DNA of 64,000 nucleotides from JAJOKK01 sp965370555 (GCA_965370555.1 CBDUVB010000001.1:1-64000); one strand, 5' to 3'. Shown: positions 32,272 through 41,565, counted from the first letter of the stretch. Notes: generated from the letters alone by a model not told the origin. Translations and numbers: made by a program.

Positions 32272-32565
32272 CTGAAACTGACATATGATCCAAGATACAA
32301 CGTGGCCTATATCCACCTCAAAGAGAAAACGGCAGAAGTATAAACCGTCCACATTAGCGAAGAGCTAAATATCGATCTGGCCCCGTATGGCACGGTCTAC
32401 GGAATCGAATTGCTGAATGCGAATGAGCAGTTGACTCCTAGCCATAATGGAAAGCCAGTTATTGTCAATGAAGAACGGGGTCAAACCACAGAGGTCGCTC
32501 TATTGCAGCCGGGGTTACTTCACCGTCTTCCCAGCGGTGTGAGGTCGAACGGGATCCCGATTTGA
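32272..32565 (+). pseudogene. decayed DUF2283 gene
   Basis: After AAAGGAGG, a frame beginning at CTG 32272 reads LKLTYDPRYNVAYIHLKEKT, AEV, TAA (32341), then TVHISEELNIDLAPYGTVYG and IELLNANEQL. This is a full DUF2283 domain interrupted by one stop and lacking a normal start codon. The 3' end runs into the convergent gene at 32520. A functional relative is at 12133. The rest of this gap is covered by the remnant. Confidence 0.7.
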
Positions 32566-33608
32566 TCACCGATCTCCACGAGCGAGTCAACGACCGGTGC
32601 GAGCACAGGAACTCCTTCTGCTGCACAGCGCTCCGCGTGTTCGAACTCCTTCTCGCCGTGGATGTAGATGCGATTATGATCAAGAATCTTGGGAGCGTCT
32701 TTCATCCGTTGGATCAGTTCATCCATCCCCTGCTTAAAGTCATCGACCGGTCGGAAGAGATCGGGCTTTAGAGCCATGAAGAAATGACCGACGTCGGCGC
32801 GACCTGGGTTGCTGGGATGTCCTACATCGGTTGAAAAGGCCGCTCCGGAGAGAACCCCGGAGAGGATGTCGACGAGAAGAGCTAGGCCGTACCCCTTGTA
32901 TCCCCGCATGATGTCAGTGCCACCGAGCGGGAAGAGCGCGCCATCAGCGATCACGGCATCCGGGTCTTCGGTGGGTTTCCCTGCCTTGTCCATTCCCCAT
33001 CCTGCTGGGATCTTCTCACCCGATTTGCTGTAGACCTTGACGCGACCGATCGGAACGATGCTGGTCGCCATATCCAAGACGTACGGTCGTTCTGTACCGG
33101 TTGGGACAGCAACAGCGATTGGGTTCGTCCCGAGCATCGCTGTTCGTCCATATGTAGGAGCGACGAGGGGCTGGGAATTGGTGAGACTCACGCCGATCAT
33201 ATCGTGCGGCAGGGCCATCATGGCATAGTATCCGGCGATTCCGAAGTGGTTGCTGTTGTGGACCGTGACGATGGCGATCCCCAAGTGTTCAGCCTTCTCG
33301 ATGCAGCGAACCATAGCCCGATGCGCAACGACCGGCCCCAAACCGTTCCCACCATCGAGCGCAAGGCTCACCGGGGTCTCGCGGACCGCCGTGGTGGGCG
33401 ACAATGGATCGATCAGTCCCCTCTGAAGCCGGGTCCCATAGTACGTGTGAAGCCGAATGATCCCGTGGGAATCCACTCCGCGCAGATCGGCGGCGATCAG
33501 AACATCGGCCATGATCTTCGCGTCCTCTTGTGGAACGTCGAAGCTCATCAAAAAACGACTCGCGTAGGACTTCAAGTCCTCCGCTTTGAATAAGTGTTTG
33601 TGCGTCAT
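32520..33608 (-). CDS. LDH2-family NAD(P)-dependent oxidoreductase (malate/lactate/sulfolactate type)
   Basis: The 362-aa enzyme starts at ATG 33608 after AAGGAGG; the open frame extends upstream without signals. Family features are ADVLIAADLRGVDSHGIIRL (residues about 33-52), LALDGGNGLGPVVAHRAM, VHNSNHFGIAGYYAMMAL with the catalytic His, GVSLTNSQPLVAPTYGRTAM, LGTNPIAVAVP and GYKGYGLALLVDILSGVLSG. These enzymes reduce or oxidise 2-hydroxy acids such as malate, 3-sulfolactate, ureidoglycolate or 2,3-diketogulonate. Divergence from rpiR suggests control by that regulator and a role in the neighbouring sugar pathway. Confidence 0.9.
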   Translation of the reverse strand: MTHKHLFKAEDLKSYASRFLMSFDVPQEDAKIMADVLIAADLRGVDSHGIIRLHTYYGTRLQRGLIDPLSPTTAVRETPVSLALDGGNGLGPVVAHRAMVRCIEKAEHLGIAIVTVHNSNHFGIAGYYAMMALPHDMIGVSLTNSQPLVAPTYGRTAMLGTNPIAVAVPTGTERPYVLDMATSIVPIGRVKVYSKSGEKIPAGWGMDKAGKPTEDPDAVIADGALFPLGGTDIMRGYKGYGLALLVDILSGVLSGAAFSTDVGHPSNPGRADVGHFFMALKPDLFRPVDDFKQGMDELIQRMKDAPKILDHNRIYIHGEKEFEHAERCAAEGVPVLAPVVDSLVEIGDQIGIPFDLTPLGRR

Positions 33609-33642
33609 GCTCCCTCCTTGGCGTGACGGTGCAACGAATCCA

Positions 33643-33670
33643 AGTCTACAACTAGGGAAGAAAATTTCAA
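33643..33670 (-). promoter_or_regulatory. candidate promoter of the LDH2 gene
   Basis: On the minus strand TTGAAA (33670-33665), 16 nt, TAGACT (33648-33643), about 35 nt before the start. It lies back to back with the rpiR promoter. Confidence 0.4.
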
Positions 33671-33686
33671 CTCTGCGGAATAAAAC

Positions 33687-33715
33687 TTGACAGCGCCTTG
33701 GGAATTCAATAGAAT
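33687..33715 (+). promoter_or_regulatory. strong sigma70 promoter of the rpiR operon
   Basis: TTGACA (33687-33692), 17 nt, TAGAAT (33710-33715): 11 of 12 consensus positions. It starts the block of genes from 33755 onward. Confidence 0.75.
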
Positions 33716-33754
33716 GAACCGGTCGGTGTCGGTGAACGGAAAGGAGATCTACCT

Positions 33755-34624
33755 TTGGAAAGCCCAACAGAAGCGCAGTTCCTCTCGAAGAGCGTTCTTC
33801 AGAAGCTCAAAGGGATGCGGTATCAGCTCTCATCGGTCGAGACGAAGATTGCCGACTACATGATCGCGCACCCGTTTCGGACAATACGGTGCTCCACCGA
33901 AGAACTCGCGATGGAGTGTGGCTCCAGCCAATCCTCAATCATCCGTTTCTGCCAGAAGATGGGGTATACCGGCTTCCGCGAGCTCAAGATCGTCCTCGCT
34001 CAGGAGGTAGGAAGCCTCGTCCCAACAGCGATTGCAGAACCAAGCCGACAGGGAGATCCCGACTATGTGGCGGAGGTATTGCGCCAGAGCGTTGAGGGGA
34101 TGCAAAAGACGGTTGCCACACTGGACCGAAAGATGCTGGATGCCACCATACGTGCCATCGGGGAGGCCCGAATCGTGGACATATACGGTGCGGGTGAATC
34201 CTATGTCGTGGGCAAGGACCTTCAACTCAAACTGCGGCGCCTGGGGCTCGTTGCAAACATCTATCCCAATCCCCACCTGCAGGCTATATCCGCTGCCTCG
34301 CTGCAGCCAGGTGATGTGGCCGTAGGAATCTCCTTCTCCGGGTGCACCCAGGACACGATTGATGCGATGGTGTTTGCTGCCGAAAGCGGGGCTACCACCG
34401 TCGCTATCACCAACTTCTCTGAGTTTCCCCTGGCCGAGAAGGCGGACATCGTGCTCGAAACGAACGCTGTCGAGGTGCTTTCTCCGTACGGAACAGTCTC
34501 CTCAAGGCTTGCCCAGCACCTTGTCGTAGATCTCATCTTCGGCGGGTTATTGGTGACCCGGAAAGATAAATTCCGAAGGGCCTATGAGTATTACAACGAA
34601 ATAATCCAAAGGAAGATGCAATAA
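33755..34624 (+). CDS. RpiR-family transcription regulator with SIS domain
   Basis: The 289-aa regulator has an N-terminal helix-turn-helix (KIADYMIAHPFRTIRCSTEEL, then ECGSSQSSIIRFCQKMGYTGFRELK, residues about 32-78) and a sugar-isomerase SIS domain (about 125-265: DIYGAGESYVVGKDLQLKLR, VGISFSGCTQDTIDAM). It would bind a sugar phosphate and control the divergent LDH2 gene and the transport and aldolase genes that follow. Start is TTG 33755, 8 nt after AAGGAG. The next gene starts 1 nt after its stop. Confidence 0.92.
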   Translation: MESPTEAQFLSKSVLQKLKGMRYQLSSVETKIADYMIAHPFRTIRCSTEELAMECGSSQSSIIRFCQKMGYTGFRELKIVLAQEVGSLVPTAIAEPSRQGDPDYVAEVLRQSVEGMQKTVATLDRKMLDATIRAIGEARIVDIYGAGESYVVGKDLQLKLRRLGLVANIYPNPHLQAISAASLQPGDVAVGISFSGCTQDTIDAMVFAAESGATTVAITNFSEFPLAEKADIVLETNAVEVLSPYGTVSSRLAQHLVVDLIFGGLLVTRKDKFRRAYEYYNEIIQRKMQ

Positions 34625-34625
34625 C

Positions 34626-35576
34626 GTGAAGAACCCCCCGGATCGCTTGACCTCTCTCTTAGGGCGTGGAGAAATCTGGATGATGGGAACGGCCCTCTGT
34701 TTCGCCGTGGCAAATCTCTTCGATCAGACCGCAATGGTCAAAGCGGATCCGTTCATCGCTTCTTCGGTGAAGGCGTTCCTGGTTTCATCGTTTGCTCTTG
34801 TCGTCCTGATCTCTTCCAGAAAGAGGCTAGGCCTGGCAAATCACCGACGATCTTATTGGACGCGTGCCGCCCGCATCTACATTGCGGCCGGGATTGTGTC
34901 GGAGGTGATCGGAACGGCCGCCTTTCTCCAAGCGATGAAGGTGGGTGGAATTAACATCGCCACGCCCATGGTACAGACGTGGGTGATCTGGACGGCCATC
35001 GGGAGTGTCGTATTCTTGAAAGAACGAGTTAAGGCGAAGACTTTCATCGGTCTGGCACTCTCCGTCATCGGTCTTGTTCTCTTGGCTTACTTCCAACAGC
35101 GAGGAATTCCATTTACCCCGGATTGGCCAAAGGGAATCCCTTTCGGCCTCTTGGCTGCACTCGGCTGGGCAGGCTCCACTCTACTGATCAGGAAAGGGCA
35201 AACAGAGGGGATCGATCGCTATGTGGGCCTATTCATGCACTTCTTTGCGGCACTGCTGGGGTTACTGATCGTGATAGGCGCAACCGGGCGGGGAGCACTA
35301 TTCACACAGATTTCAGCAGAGACGTACATGTATTTGGGCATTTCCGCGGTGTTGGCGGGCATCCTCGGCATGGTTTGCATGTATACAGCCTTGAAGTTGT
35401 CCCCGGTTGAGCAGGTGATCCCGATCGTCGCCAGTTATCCCGTTCTGGCCGCAATCGGGGGCATGCTCTTCCTCGGGAACTACCTGAACGGAGGGATGAT
35501 GGGGGGCATTGTCCTCGTTGCTTTTGGTGTAGTTATTTGTCAAAGAAGGTTCTCTTTTAGTCAAAGGAGTGGTTGA
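34626..35576 (+). CDS. EamA/DMT-family transporter
   Basis: The 316-aa membrane protein has about ten helices in two EamA repeats, for example FIASSVKAFLVSSFALVVLI, TFIGLALSVIGLVLLAY and LGISAVLAGILGMVCMYTAL, with conserved ends such as LSPVEQVIPIVASYPVLAAI. The family moves small metabolites; the substrate is unknown but probably belongs to the catabolic block. Start is GTG 34626, immediately after the rpiR stop; its own stop lies just ahead of the next start. Confidence 0.88.
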   Translation: MKNPPDRLTSLLGRGEIWMMGTALCFAVANLFDQTAMVKADPFIASSVKAFLVSSFALVVLISSRKRLGLANHRRSYWTRAARIYIAAGIVSEVIGTAAFLQAMKVGGINIATPMVQTWVIWTAIGSVVFLKERVKAKTFIGLALSVIGLVLLAYFQQRGIPFTPDWPKGIPFGLLAALGWAGSTLLIRKGQTEGIDRYVGLFMHFFAALLGLLIVIGATGRGALFTQISAETYMYLGISAVLAGILGMVCMYTALKLSPVEQVIPIVASYPVLAAIGGMLFLGNYLNGGMMGGIVLVAFGVVICQRRFSFSQRSG

Positions 35577-35578
35577 TA

Positions 35579-36604
35579 GTGAAAGCGGCAGTACTGTACG
35601 GACCGAAAGATCTCCGGGTTGTCGATTGGGATAAACCGACCGTTGGGTGCAAGGAGGCCCTTGTCCGCATCCAGGCTTGTGGAATCTGCACGTTGGAACA
35701 GAGACTCTTCTTGGGGGATCAAAAGATCTTCTATCCGCTCGTCGCCGGACATGAGGCTTCCGGAGTCGTCGAAGAGGTGGACAAGCGCGTTCTGGTAAAC
35801 CTGAAACCGGGAGACAGAGTAGCCCTCGACCTCTTGAACCGCTGTGGGGAGTGCTACTTCTGCCGCATCGGGAGCGACCACCTGTGTGAGAACCGGTTCA
35901 AGAAGGGGCTCAACCTCATGGGCGGGTTCGGGGAGTATGTCAGTGTCCCCGCGGCACAGCTCTTCAAGATCGATGAACGACTATCGTTCGAAGAGGCTGC
36001 TCTGACCGAACCGGTTGCCACCTGCGTGCATTCACTACGCAGCGCGCGCCTATCAGGGGAGGAGACGCTCGTCATCTTCGGCGCCGGGGTCATGGGCGTG
36101 TTACACGTGCTACTCTCCCGGCTGTACGGTGTCCGGACCGTGGTCTGCGATATTGATGAAACGCGACTGGAACAGGCGAAGGCATTCGGCGCCGATGTTG
36201 TAATCAACCCGGAGAAGGAATCGTTAGTTGAGTCTGTAAAAGGGGTGACCGAGGGGCGCGGTGCGGATGTTGTTATCTTGGCAACGCCGGCAGAGAGCGC
36301 CTTCACGGGCGCTCTCTCCGTTGTTCGGATGGGGGGACGGATCGTCCTGTTTGCCGCATCCGGTAATCACTACGAAACACCGATCAGTCCCGATCGATTG
36401 CACGCCAAGGAGATCGCGTTGATCGGCGTTCAAGGGCGCACCACGAACGACTTCCAAACAGCGGTGACACTGTTGAACCGTGGGCGGTTGGACCTGAAAC
36501 CCGTCATCTCGAAGACCGTTCCTTTAGAGCAGATCGCGGAAGGGATGAAATTGGCACTCGATCGTTCCACTTATCGGGTGGTCGTTCGGATGGGCTCGCA
36601 ATAA
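35579..36604 (+). CDS. zinc-dependent alcohol/polyol dehydrogenase
   Basis: The 341-aa medium-chain dehydrogenase has the catalytic zinc Cys in RIQACGICTLEQ (residues about 35-46), GHEASGVVEEV with the zinc His, and the structural zinc set in CGECYFCRIGSDHLC. The Rossmann fold shows VIFGAGVMGVLHVLL and an Asp after the second strand (TVVCDIDETRL), so NAD is the likely cofactor. It is closest to threonine or sorbitol dehydrogenase relatives. Start GTG 35579 has AAAGGAG about 10 nt upstream; a TTG at 35573 is less likely. Confidence 0.9.
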   Translation: MKAAVLYGPKDLRVVDWDKPTVGCKEALVRIQACGICTLEQRLFLGDQKIFYPLVAGHEASGVVEEVDKRVLVNLKPGDRVALDLLNRCGECYFCRIGSDHLCENRFKKGLNLMGGFGEYVSVPAAQLFKIDERLSFEEAALTEPVATCVHSLRSARLSGEETLVIFGAGVMGVLHVLLSRLYGVRTVVCDIDETRLEQAKAFGADVVINPEKESLVESVKGVTEGRGADVVILATPAESAFTGALSVVRMGGRIVLFAASGNHYETPISPDRLHAKEIALIGVQGRTTNDFQTAVTLLNRGRLDLKPVISKTVPLEQIAEGMKLALDRSTYRVVVRMGSQ

Positions 36605-36624
36605 CAAGAAAAGGAGAGGTGTAA

Positions 36625-37422
36625 ATGAGAATCGGAAAGGCTCTACGGCTAAAACGCATCTTCGCAGAAGACGGGAAGAGCTTGATCGTTGCGATGGACC
36701 ACGCGGCCATCATCGGACCGAAAGGGGCCCTCGCCCGACCGCATGAGATGGTGGAGAAGGTGATCGCGGGCAAGCCGGACGCCATCTTGACGACAAAGGG
36801 GATGCTCCGCGCCACGCACACGGTCCAAGACCCTGACGTGGCAGTGATCCTGCGCATCTCCGGTGGGTTCACCATGCTCGGTGATTACACCGACTTCCAG
36901 GACCGCATCATCTCGAGCGTCGAACAGGCTATCAAGTACGGAGCGGACGGTGTAGCAATCACGGTGAAGTACGGACACCGGAACGAGGGGGAGTTCATCG
37001 AAAAGGCCTCTTTCATTGCGGATAGCTGCAACGATTGGGGGATGCCCTTGATGGTCGAGGTTTGGCCGGCCGGACCGAACGTGGAGAAACCGAGTGACCT
37101 GAAGGCGGTGAAACTGGGAGCACGTGCTGCAGCAGAGATCGGTGCCGACATCATAAAGACGTACTACACCGGGTCACAGGAGAGCTTCGCCGAGGTCTCT
37201 GGGGGGTGCCCGATTCCGGTGGTCATCCTCGGTGGGGAGAAGGGATCGACCGAGGATCTGTTCAAGGTGATCAAGGCCTCTCTTGCCGGTGGTAGCGCCG
37301 GTGTTGCCATGGGACGGAACGTGTGGGGGCGTGAGAATCCGAAACGCATGGTCCAAGCGATCAACGGTCTGATCCACGATGATTGGTCCGTTGAAGAGGC
37401 GTTGCGGTTCCTATCTGAATGA
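36625..37422 (+). CDS. class I aldolase of the FbaB/DhnA (DeoC-like) family
   Basis: The 265-aa TIM barrel has KSLIVAMDHAAIIGPKGAL near the start, GADGVAITVKYGH, MPLMVEVWPAGPNV, and the probable Schiff-base lysine in GADIIKTYYTGS (about residue 175), then GGSAGVAMGRNVW (phosphate loop). The family includes FbaB, the ketose-phosphate enzymes LsrF/LacD-like, and ADH synthase. It probably cleaves or forms a sugar phosphate made by the dehydrogenases of this operon. A paralogue lies at 42582. Start ATG 36625 follows AAAGGAGAGG. Confidence 0.9.
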   Translation: MRIGKALRLKRIFAEDGKSLIVAMDHAAIIGPKGALARPHEMVEKVIAGKPDAILTTKGMLRATHTVQDPDVAVILRISGGFTMLGDYTDFQDRIISSVEQAIKYGADGVAITVKYGHRNEGEFIEKASFIADSCNDWGMPLMVEVWPAGPNVEKPSDLKAVKLGARAAAEIGADIIKTYYTGSQESFAEVSGGCPIPVVILGGEKGSTEDLFKVIKASLAGGSAGVAMGRNVWGRENPKRMVQAINGLIHDDWSVEEALRFLSE

Positions 37423-37436
37423 AGGGGAGGTAACAG

Positions 37437-38351
37437 GTGGCTGGAGAAGTCAAGGTGACACACTACAGATGGTATAAGTCCAGAGAGGCGCGCATAGCTT
37501 ACCTCTTCCTCCTTCCGGCAACGATTGTCTTCATCGTGTTCACCGCCTTCCCCTTCTTCCATTCCCTGTACTTGAGCTTCCATAAGTGGGCGATTCTTAC
37601 TCCCAACAAACCCTTTGTTGGGTTTGGGAACTACCAGAGACTCTTTGCAGACAAGTATTTCTGGAACGCCGTACAGAACACACTTGTGTACTCACTGGGC
37701 ACCATCCCGGGAACTACCGTCTGTTCTTTGGGCATCGCGCTCCTGTTGTGGAAGGGGATCAAGGGGCGCAATCTCCTCAGAACAGTCTACTTCCTTCCGG
37801 TCATCACATCGCTCGTTGTGGTTGCGATCGTCTGGAGCCGGATCTTCGACGCCCAGTACGGGTTGTTGAACCAGTTGTTGAAGCTCGTGGGCGTCCAAGG
37901 ACCGGCGTGGTTCTATGAGCCGGGTTGGGCAATGTTCGCGATTGTCATCACCGCAATCTGGAAACACGCCGGGTTCTACGCGGTTATCTTCCTCGCCGGT
38001 CTGCACGGAATACCAAAAGTGTACTACGAGTGTGCACGGCTCGACGGTGCAAGTTCGACACAGCAGTTCTTCTACATCACGCTGCCACTTCTGCGAAGGT
38101 TGACGGCTCTGGTGGTGGTAATGCTGACTCTAAACTCCTTTAAGGTGTTTACGCTCGTCAACGTCATGACCGGCGGCGGTCCAATGCGAAGCACCGAAAC
38201 GTGGGTGAACTACCTTTACCGCCAAGGATTCCAATCGTTACGCATGGGATATGCGTCCGCGGTCGCTTGGGTGTTATTCCTGGTGATATTGCTTATTTCG
38301 CTCTTCCAAATGAAGTTCATCGGAGGCAAGAGAGATGCCATCGGACAATAA
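37437..38351 (+). CDS. sugar ABC transporter permease (MalF/UgpA type)
   Basis: The 304-aa inner-membrane protein has six helices, the first being AYLFLLPATIVFIVFTAFPF. The EAA loop that docks on the ATPase is ECARLDGASSTQQFFYITLP (residues about 198-217). It pairs with the permease encoded next, overlapping by 17 nt, and the binding protein at 39291. No ATPase gene lies in the window, so a shared MsmK-like ATPase encoded elsewhere is needed. Start is GTG 37437 after GGGGAGGT. Confidence 0.93.
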   Translation: MAGEVKVTHYRWYKSREARIAYLFLLPATIVFIVFTAFPFFHSLYLSFHKWAILTPNKPFVGFGNYQRLFADKYFWNAVQNTLVYSLGTIPGTTVCSLGIALLLWKGIKGRNLLRTVYFLPVITSLVVVAIVWSRIFDAQYGLLNQLLKLVGVQGPAWFYEPGWAMFAIVITAIWKHAGFYAVIFLAGLHGIPKVYYECARLDGASSTQQFFYITLPLLRRLTALVVVMLTLNSFKVFTLVNVMTGGGPMRSTETWVNYLYRQGFQSLRMGYASAVAWVLFLVILLISLFQMKFIGGKRDAIGQ

Positions 38352-39186
38352 CCGCGAATATACGATTCGCCGAACAGTTGGCTTGAGCGCGAGATATCTC
38401 GTCTTGATCCTGGGGGCCGTGATCGTTGCGTTCCCATTCCTGTGGATGGTTCTCACTTCCTTTAAGGGACCATCGGAGATCTTCAGCTACTCGTTCAAGC
38501 TACTGCCAAGCGAGTGGAAATTCTCGAACTATGCCGAAGTCTTTGACTACATCCCATTTGCGACGATGTACGCGAACAGCATTATCGTAGCCGTGGTCAT
38601 CACTACATCGCAGCTTCTAACGTGCGCCTTGGCCGCCTACGCCTTTGCGCGTTTGAAATTTCCCGGTCGCGAGGTGCTCTTCTATACCTATCTCGCAACG
38701 ATGATGCTGCCGGAGCAGGTTCGGATCATCCCGTCATTCTTGCTCCTGAAGTGGATGCACCTTATCGATACCCACTGGGCTCTTATGCTCCCGTGGCTGG
38801 CCGGGCCGTTCTCCGTCTTCTTCTTGCGGCAGAGTTTCATGGACATTCCTCAATCTCTCTTCGATTCGGCGCGGATCGATGGCGCCGGACACGGTCGAAT
38901 CCTCTTTCAGATCGTGATGCCGCTGACACGCAACATCTTCCTCACTTTGGGAATCTTCACGTTCATGTGGAGTTGGAACATGTATCTGTGGCCGTTGGTG
39001 ATGACCCACAGGACGGTGATGAGGACACTGCCAGTAGGGCTTGCGATGTTCAAGAACCAAATGGGAACGAATTGGGCCGTGATGATGGCGGCAAGCGTCA
39101 TGGCGATCGCTCCTGTTGTACTCGCGTTTTTCTTGGCGCAGCGAAAGTTCATGGAAGGAATCACTATGACGGGAATCAAGTCGTGA
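38335..39186 (+). CDS. sugar ABC transporter permease (MalG/UgpE type)
   Basis: The 283-aa partner permease has an N-terminal helix (RYLVLILGAVIVAFPFLWMVL), FKGPSEIF typical of the family and the EAA loop DSARIDGAGHGRILFQIVMP (residues about 178-197). Start ATG 38335 lies 7 nt after GGAGG, inside the end of the previous gene, so the two are translationally coupled. Confidence 0.93.
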   Translation: MPSDNNREYTIRRTVGLSARYLVLILGAVIVAFPFLWMVLTSFKGPSEIFSYSFKLLPSEWKFSNYAEVFDYIPFATMYANSIIVAVVITTSQLLTCALAAYAFARLKFPGREVLFYTYLATMMLPEQVRIIPSFLLLKWMHLIDTHWALMLPWLAGPFSVFFLRQSFMDIPQSLFDSARIDGAGHGRILFQIVMPLTRNIFLTLGIFTFMWSWNMYLWPLVMTHRTVMRTLPVGLAMFKNQMGTNWAVMMAASVMAIAPVVLAFFLAQRKFMEGITMTGIKS

Positions 39187-39290
39187 AAGGTCAGATCCTG
39201 GATAGTTAAGGAGGTGGTAGTCTCATAGAGATTGGAACAGAGGTGCATGCACACAAGAGATCTACAGAAGAAACAAGGAGGTAACTAGCG

Positions 39291-40565
39291 ATGGCGAAGA
39301 AACATGTTGCGCTACTGATGGGGGTTATCTGCGTACTACTAGCAGGTGTTGCTGTAATGGGGCAGGTGAGTATCGACTATTGGCATTTCTACGGAGGAGA
39401 TTTTGGAAAGGTTCACGAAGAGGCGATCGCCGAGTTCAACGCGACGCATCCGGATATCCAGGTGACATCACAGTACATAGGAAGCGCGTGGACGGGACGG
39501 GACAAACTGCTGACGGCGATCGCAGCAGGCTCGGCTCCTGATATATGCCTAGTGGACGATTATTGGATCCCAGAGCTTGCGGCTACGGGAAACATCCTCA
39601 AACTCGGAGACCATATCACCGCGAACACCGCGTTCGATGTCTTCGACCTTTTCTGGCAGAGTGCAAATTATAAAGGCGAGATCTGGGCGATGCCCTATGC
39701 GGCTAGCAACCTCGTCCTCTACTACAATAAGGACATGTTCGTAGCTGCGGGGCTGGACCCCGAGGCGCCGCCCACCACGTGGGGAGAGCTGGTCGACTAC
39801 GCCAAGGCACTGACCAAGGACCTCGATGGGGATGGACAGATCGATCAATGGGGCCTCATGATGAATACGACCTCCATGACAGGCGTGATCTACGACTTCC
39901 TTCCCTACCTGTGGCAGAACGGCGGCGAGCTGTTCAATGAGGAGTCCACTGAGTGCACGATCGACAGCGATGAAGCGGTAGAGGCCTTGCAGTACCTGCA
40001 GGATCTGATCTACGTGCATGAAGCGATGCCGGCTGCTCCGCCCAAGAACGGGTATCGCACCGGCGCTGTTGCGATGGTGTTCGCCTCGTGCGCCCGGCTC
40101 CATATCACCTACGAACCCGTTGTGGAGTTCGATATGGGCGTTGCGGCTCACGTGATGAACGACGAGAAATTGGCCCCGGTGACTGTCGCCGGCGGGAAGC
40201 TATTCACGGTGTTCAACGACGAGAAACTGGCAGCGGAGATGGTGTTCATCAACTGGATGACGAACGTCGAGAACAACACCGCCTGGAGCATGGCCACCGG
40301 CTATATTCCCCTCCGTCATGCGGTTGTCGATTCCGAGGAATTCCAGGCGTACCTGGATGCGAATCCGAACGCGAAGCCCGCGATCGCTCAAATCCCCTAT
40401 ACGCGAGCGCGCCCGAACATCGCAGCCTACGGAGACATCTCGCGCGTGATCGGTAACGCGATCGAGTCGGCCTTGCTCGGCCAGCAGGATCCTGCTACGG
40501 TATTCACTAACGCAGTTCCTGAGGCCAATCAGGTGCTTTTGGATTGGGAGGAGAGGCTGCAGTAG
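39291..40565 (+). CDS. sugar ABC transporter substrate-binding protein
   Basis: The 424-aa family 1 binding protein has a signal peptide (KKHVALLMGVICVLLAGVAVMG), then VSIDYWHFYGGDFGKVHEEAIAEFN, the SAPDICLVDDYWIPEL ligand-loop region, LVLYYNKDMFVAAGLDPEAPPTTWGEL and WGLMMNT. It has no lipobox cysteine, so it is either free or held by the uncleaved signal segment. It serves the permeases just upstream. AAGGAGGT precedes ATG 39291. A strong hairpin follows at 40585. Confidence 0.93.
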   Translation: MAKKHVALLMGVICVLLAGVAVMGQVSIDYWHFYGGDFGKVHEEAIAEFNATHPDIQVTSQYIGSAWTGRDKLLTAIAAGSAPDICLVDDYWIPELAATGNILKLGDHITANTAFDVFDLFWQSANYKGEIWAMPYAASNLVLYYNKDMFVAAGLDPEAPPTTWGELVDYAKALTKDLDGDGQIDQWGLMMNTTSMTGVIYDFLPYLWQNGGELFNEESTECTIDSDEAVEALQYLQDLIYVHEAMPAAPPKNGYRTGAVAMVFASCARLHITYEPVVEFDMGVAAHVMNDEKLAPVTVAGGKLFTVFNDEKLAAEMVFINWMTNVENNTAWSMATGYIPLRHAVVDSEEFQAYLDANPNAKPAIAQIPYTRARPNIAAYGDISRVIGNAIESALLGQQDPATVFTNAVPEANQVLLDWEERLQ

Positions 40566-40584
40566 GCAGGTTGTACCGTTGAGC

Positions 40585-40624
40585 GGCCCTGGCAGGCTCT
40601 CCAAATGAGCAGCCTGCCAGGGCC
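40585..40624 (+). terminator. strong hairpin after the binding-protein gene
   Basis: GGCCCTGGCAGGCT and AGCCTGCCAGGGCC pair in a perfect 14-bp stem with a 12-nt loop, followed by ATTATTGT. The U tract is poor, so it may be a partial terminator or an mRNA-stabilising end for the binding protein, whose gene needs higher expression than its neighbours. Confidence 0.6.
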
Positions 40625-40674
40625 ATTATTGTCAATGGGTCGAAAGAGATTGCGATAAGGTGAGGGAGTTAAGA

Positions 40675-41457
40675 ATGAGAATCGGCACAACCTCGATGGT
40701 CTTCTGGCAAACGGGCCTTGCTGATGGAATAGAAAAGGCGACCAAAATTGGGTTCGACTCGATCGAGATCTGGGTCAGTCACTTCCAGAAAGAAATCGAC
40801 CTCACCACCGATCGATTGGCCAAATTGCTGAAGGAAGCCGGGCTTGCATGCACCATCCACGCGCCGATCAGAGACATCAACATCGCCTCGGTGAACGAGG
40901 GAATCCGACGCGAATCCACGGCCCAACAGATCGAAGCCGTAAGGCTGTGCGCGGCACTGGGAGGCGAACTGGTCGTCGTCCATCCTGGGAAGCGCTCTTC
41001 CAAACGGAATGATGCAAACGAACAGTGGGGGTATCAGGCCAATTCGTACCGCCAGATCCTGGAGGAGGCCAAAGCTCATGGTGTCACCGTCACTGTGGAG
41101 AACATGGAGTGGGAGAAGGAAAACGAACTCGTACGCACGGCAAAAGACATCCAACGTCTCCAGGAAATGGTGGGAGACTTTCATCTTCCCGTGACGCTCG
41201 ACCTCACGCACGTAGCTGATACAACCCGCATCATCGAAGCGATTGACACCCTTGGGAAGGATATCATCCACGTGCACGTGAGCGACTTCGGAGAGAAACG
41301 CCACATCCCTCTGGGAGATGGAATACTCGACTTTAAGCCAATTTTTCAGCGGCTGAAGGAGAGGGGATTCAACGGCATTCTCTCGTTCGAGATCTTCATC
41401 CCCGGTTCTACTGAGCAGCTAAAGCAGGAGAAAGAGAAGCTTCTCAGTCTGCTTTAG
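40675..41457 (+). CDS. xylose isomerase-like TIM-barrel protein (sugar epimerase/isomerase)
   Basis: The 260-aa protein matches the AP-endonuclease-2/xylose-isomerase-like family: MRIGTTSMVFWQTGL, FDSIEIWVSH, TIHAPIRDINIASVN, ELVVVHPGKRSSKRN, VTVTVENMEWEKEN, LPVTLDLTHVADT, DIIHVHVSDFGEKRHIPLG, LSFEIFIPG. These supply the two metal-bound Glu, Asp and His residues. Members epimerise ketoses or act on inositol and hydroxypyruvate. ATG 40675 follows GAGGGAG; an in-frame GTG 15 nt earlier is possible. Confidence 0.85.
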   Translation: MRIGTTSMVFWQTGLADGIEKATKIGFDSIEIWVSHFQKEIDLTTDRLAKLLKEAGLACTIHAPIRDINIASVNEGIRRESTAQQIEAVRLCAALGGELVVVHPGKRSSKRNDANEQWGYQANSYRQILEEAKAHGVTVTVENMEWEKENELVRTAKDIQRLQEMVGDFHLPVTLDLTHVADTTRIIEAIDTLGKDIIHVHVSDFGEKRHIPLGDGILDFKPIFQRLKERGFNGILSFEIFIPGSTEQLKQEKEKLLSLL

Positions 41458-41522
41458 GAACCACATACGGTGACGATCCAGCGCGTGTGCGCCATGATCG
41501 AACCCTTCCCGCGGCCCTCCTC

Positions 41523-41551
41523 TTGACATTTTGTAAGAGTCGTGCTATGGT
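41523..41551 (+). promoter_or_regulatory. promoter of the lacI-type regulator operon
   Basis: TTGACA (41523-41528), 17 nt, TATGGT (41546-41551). The start codon is 29 nt downstream with no clear Shine-Dalgarno. Confidence 0.6.
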
Positions 41552-41565
41552 GGGGTAACGATTTC

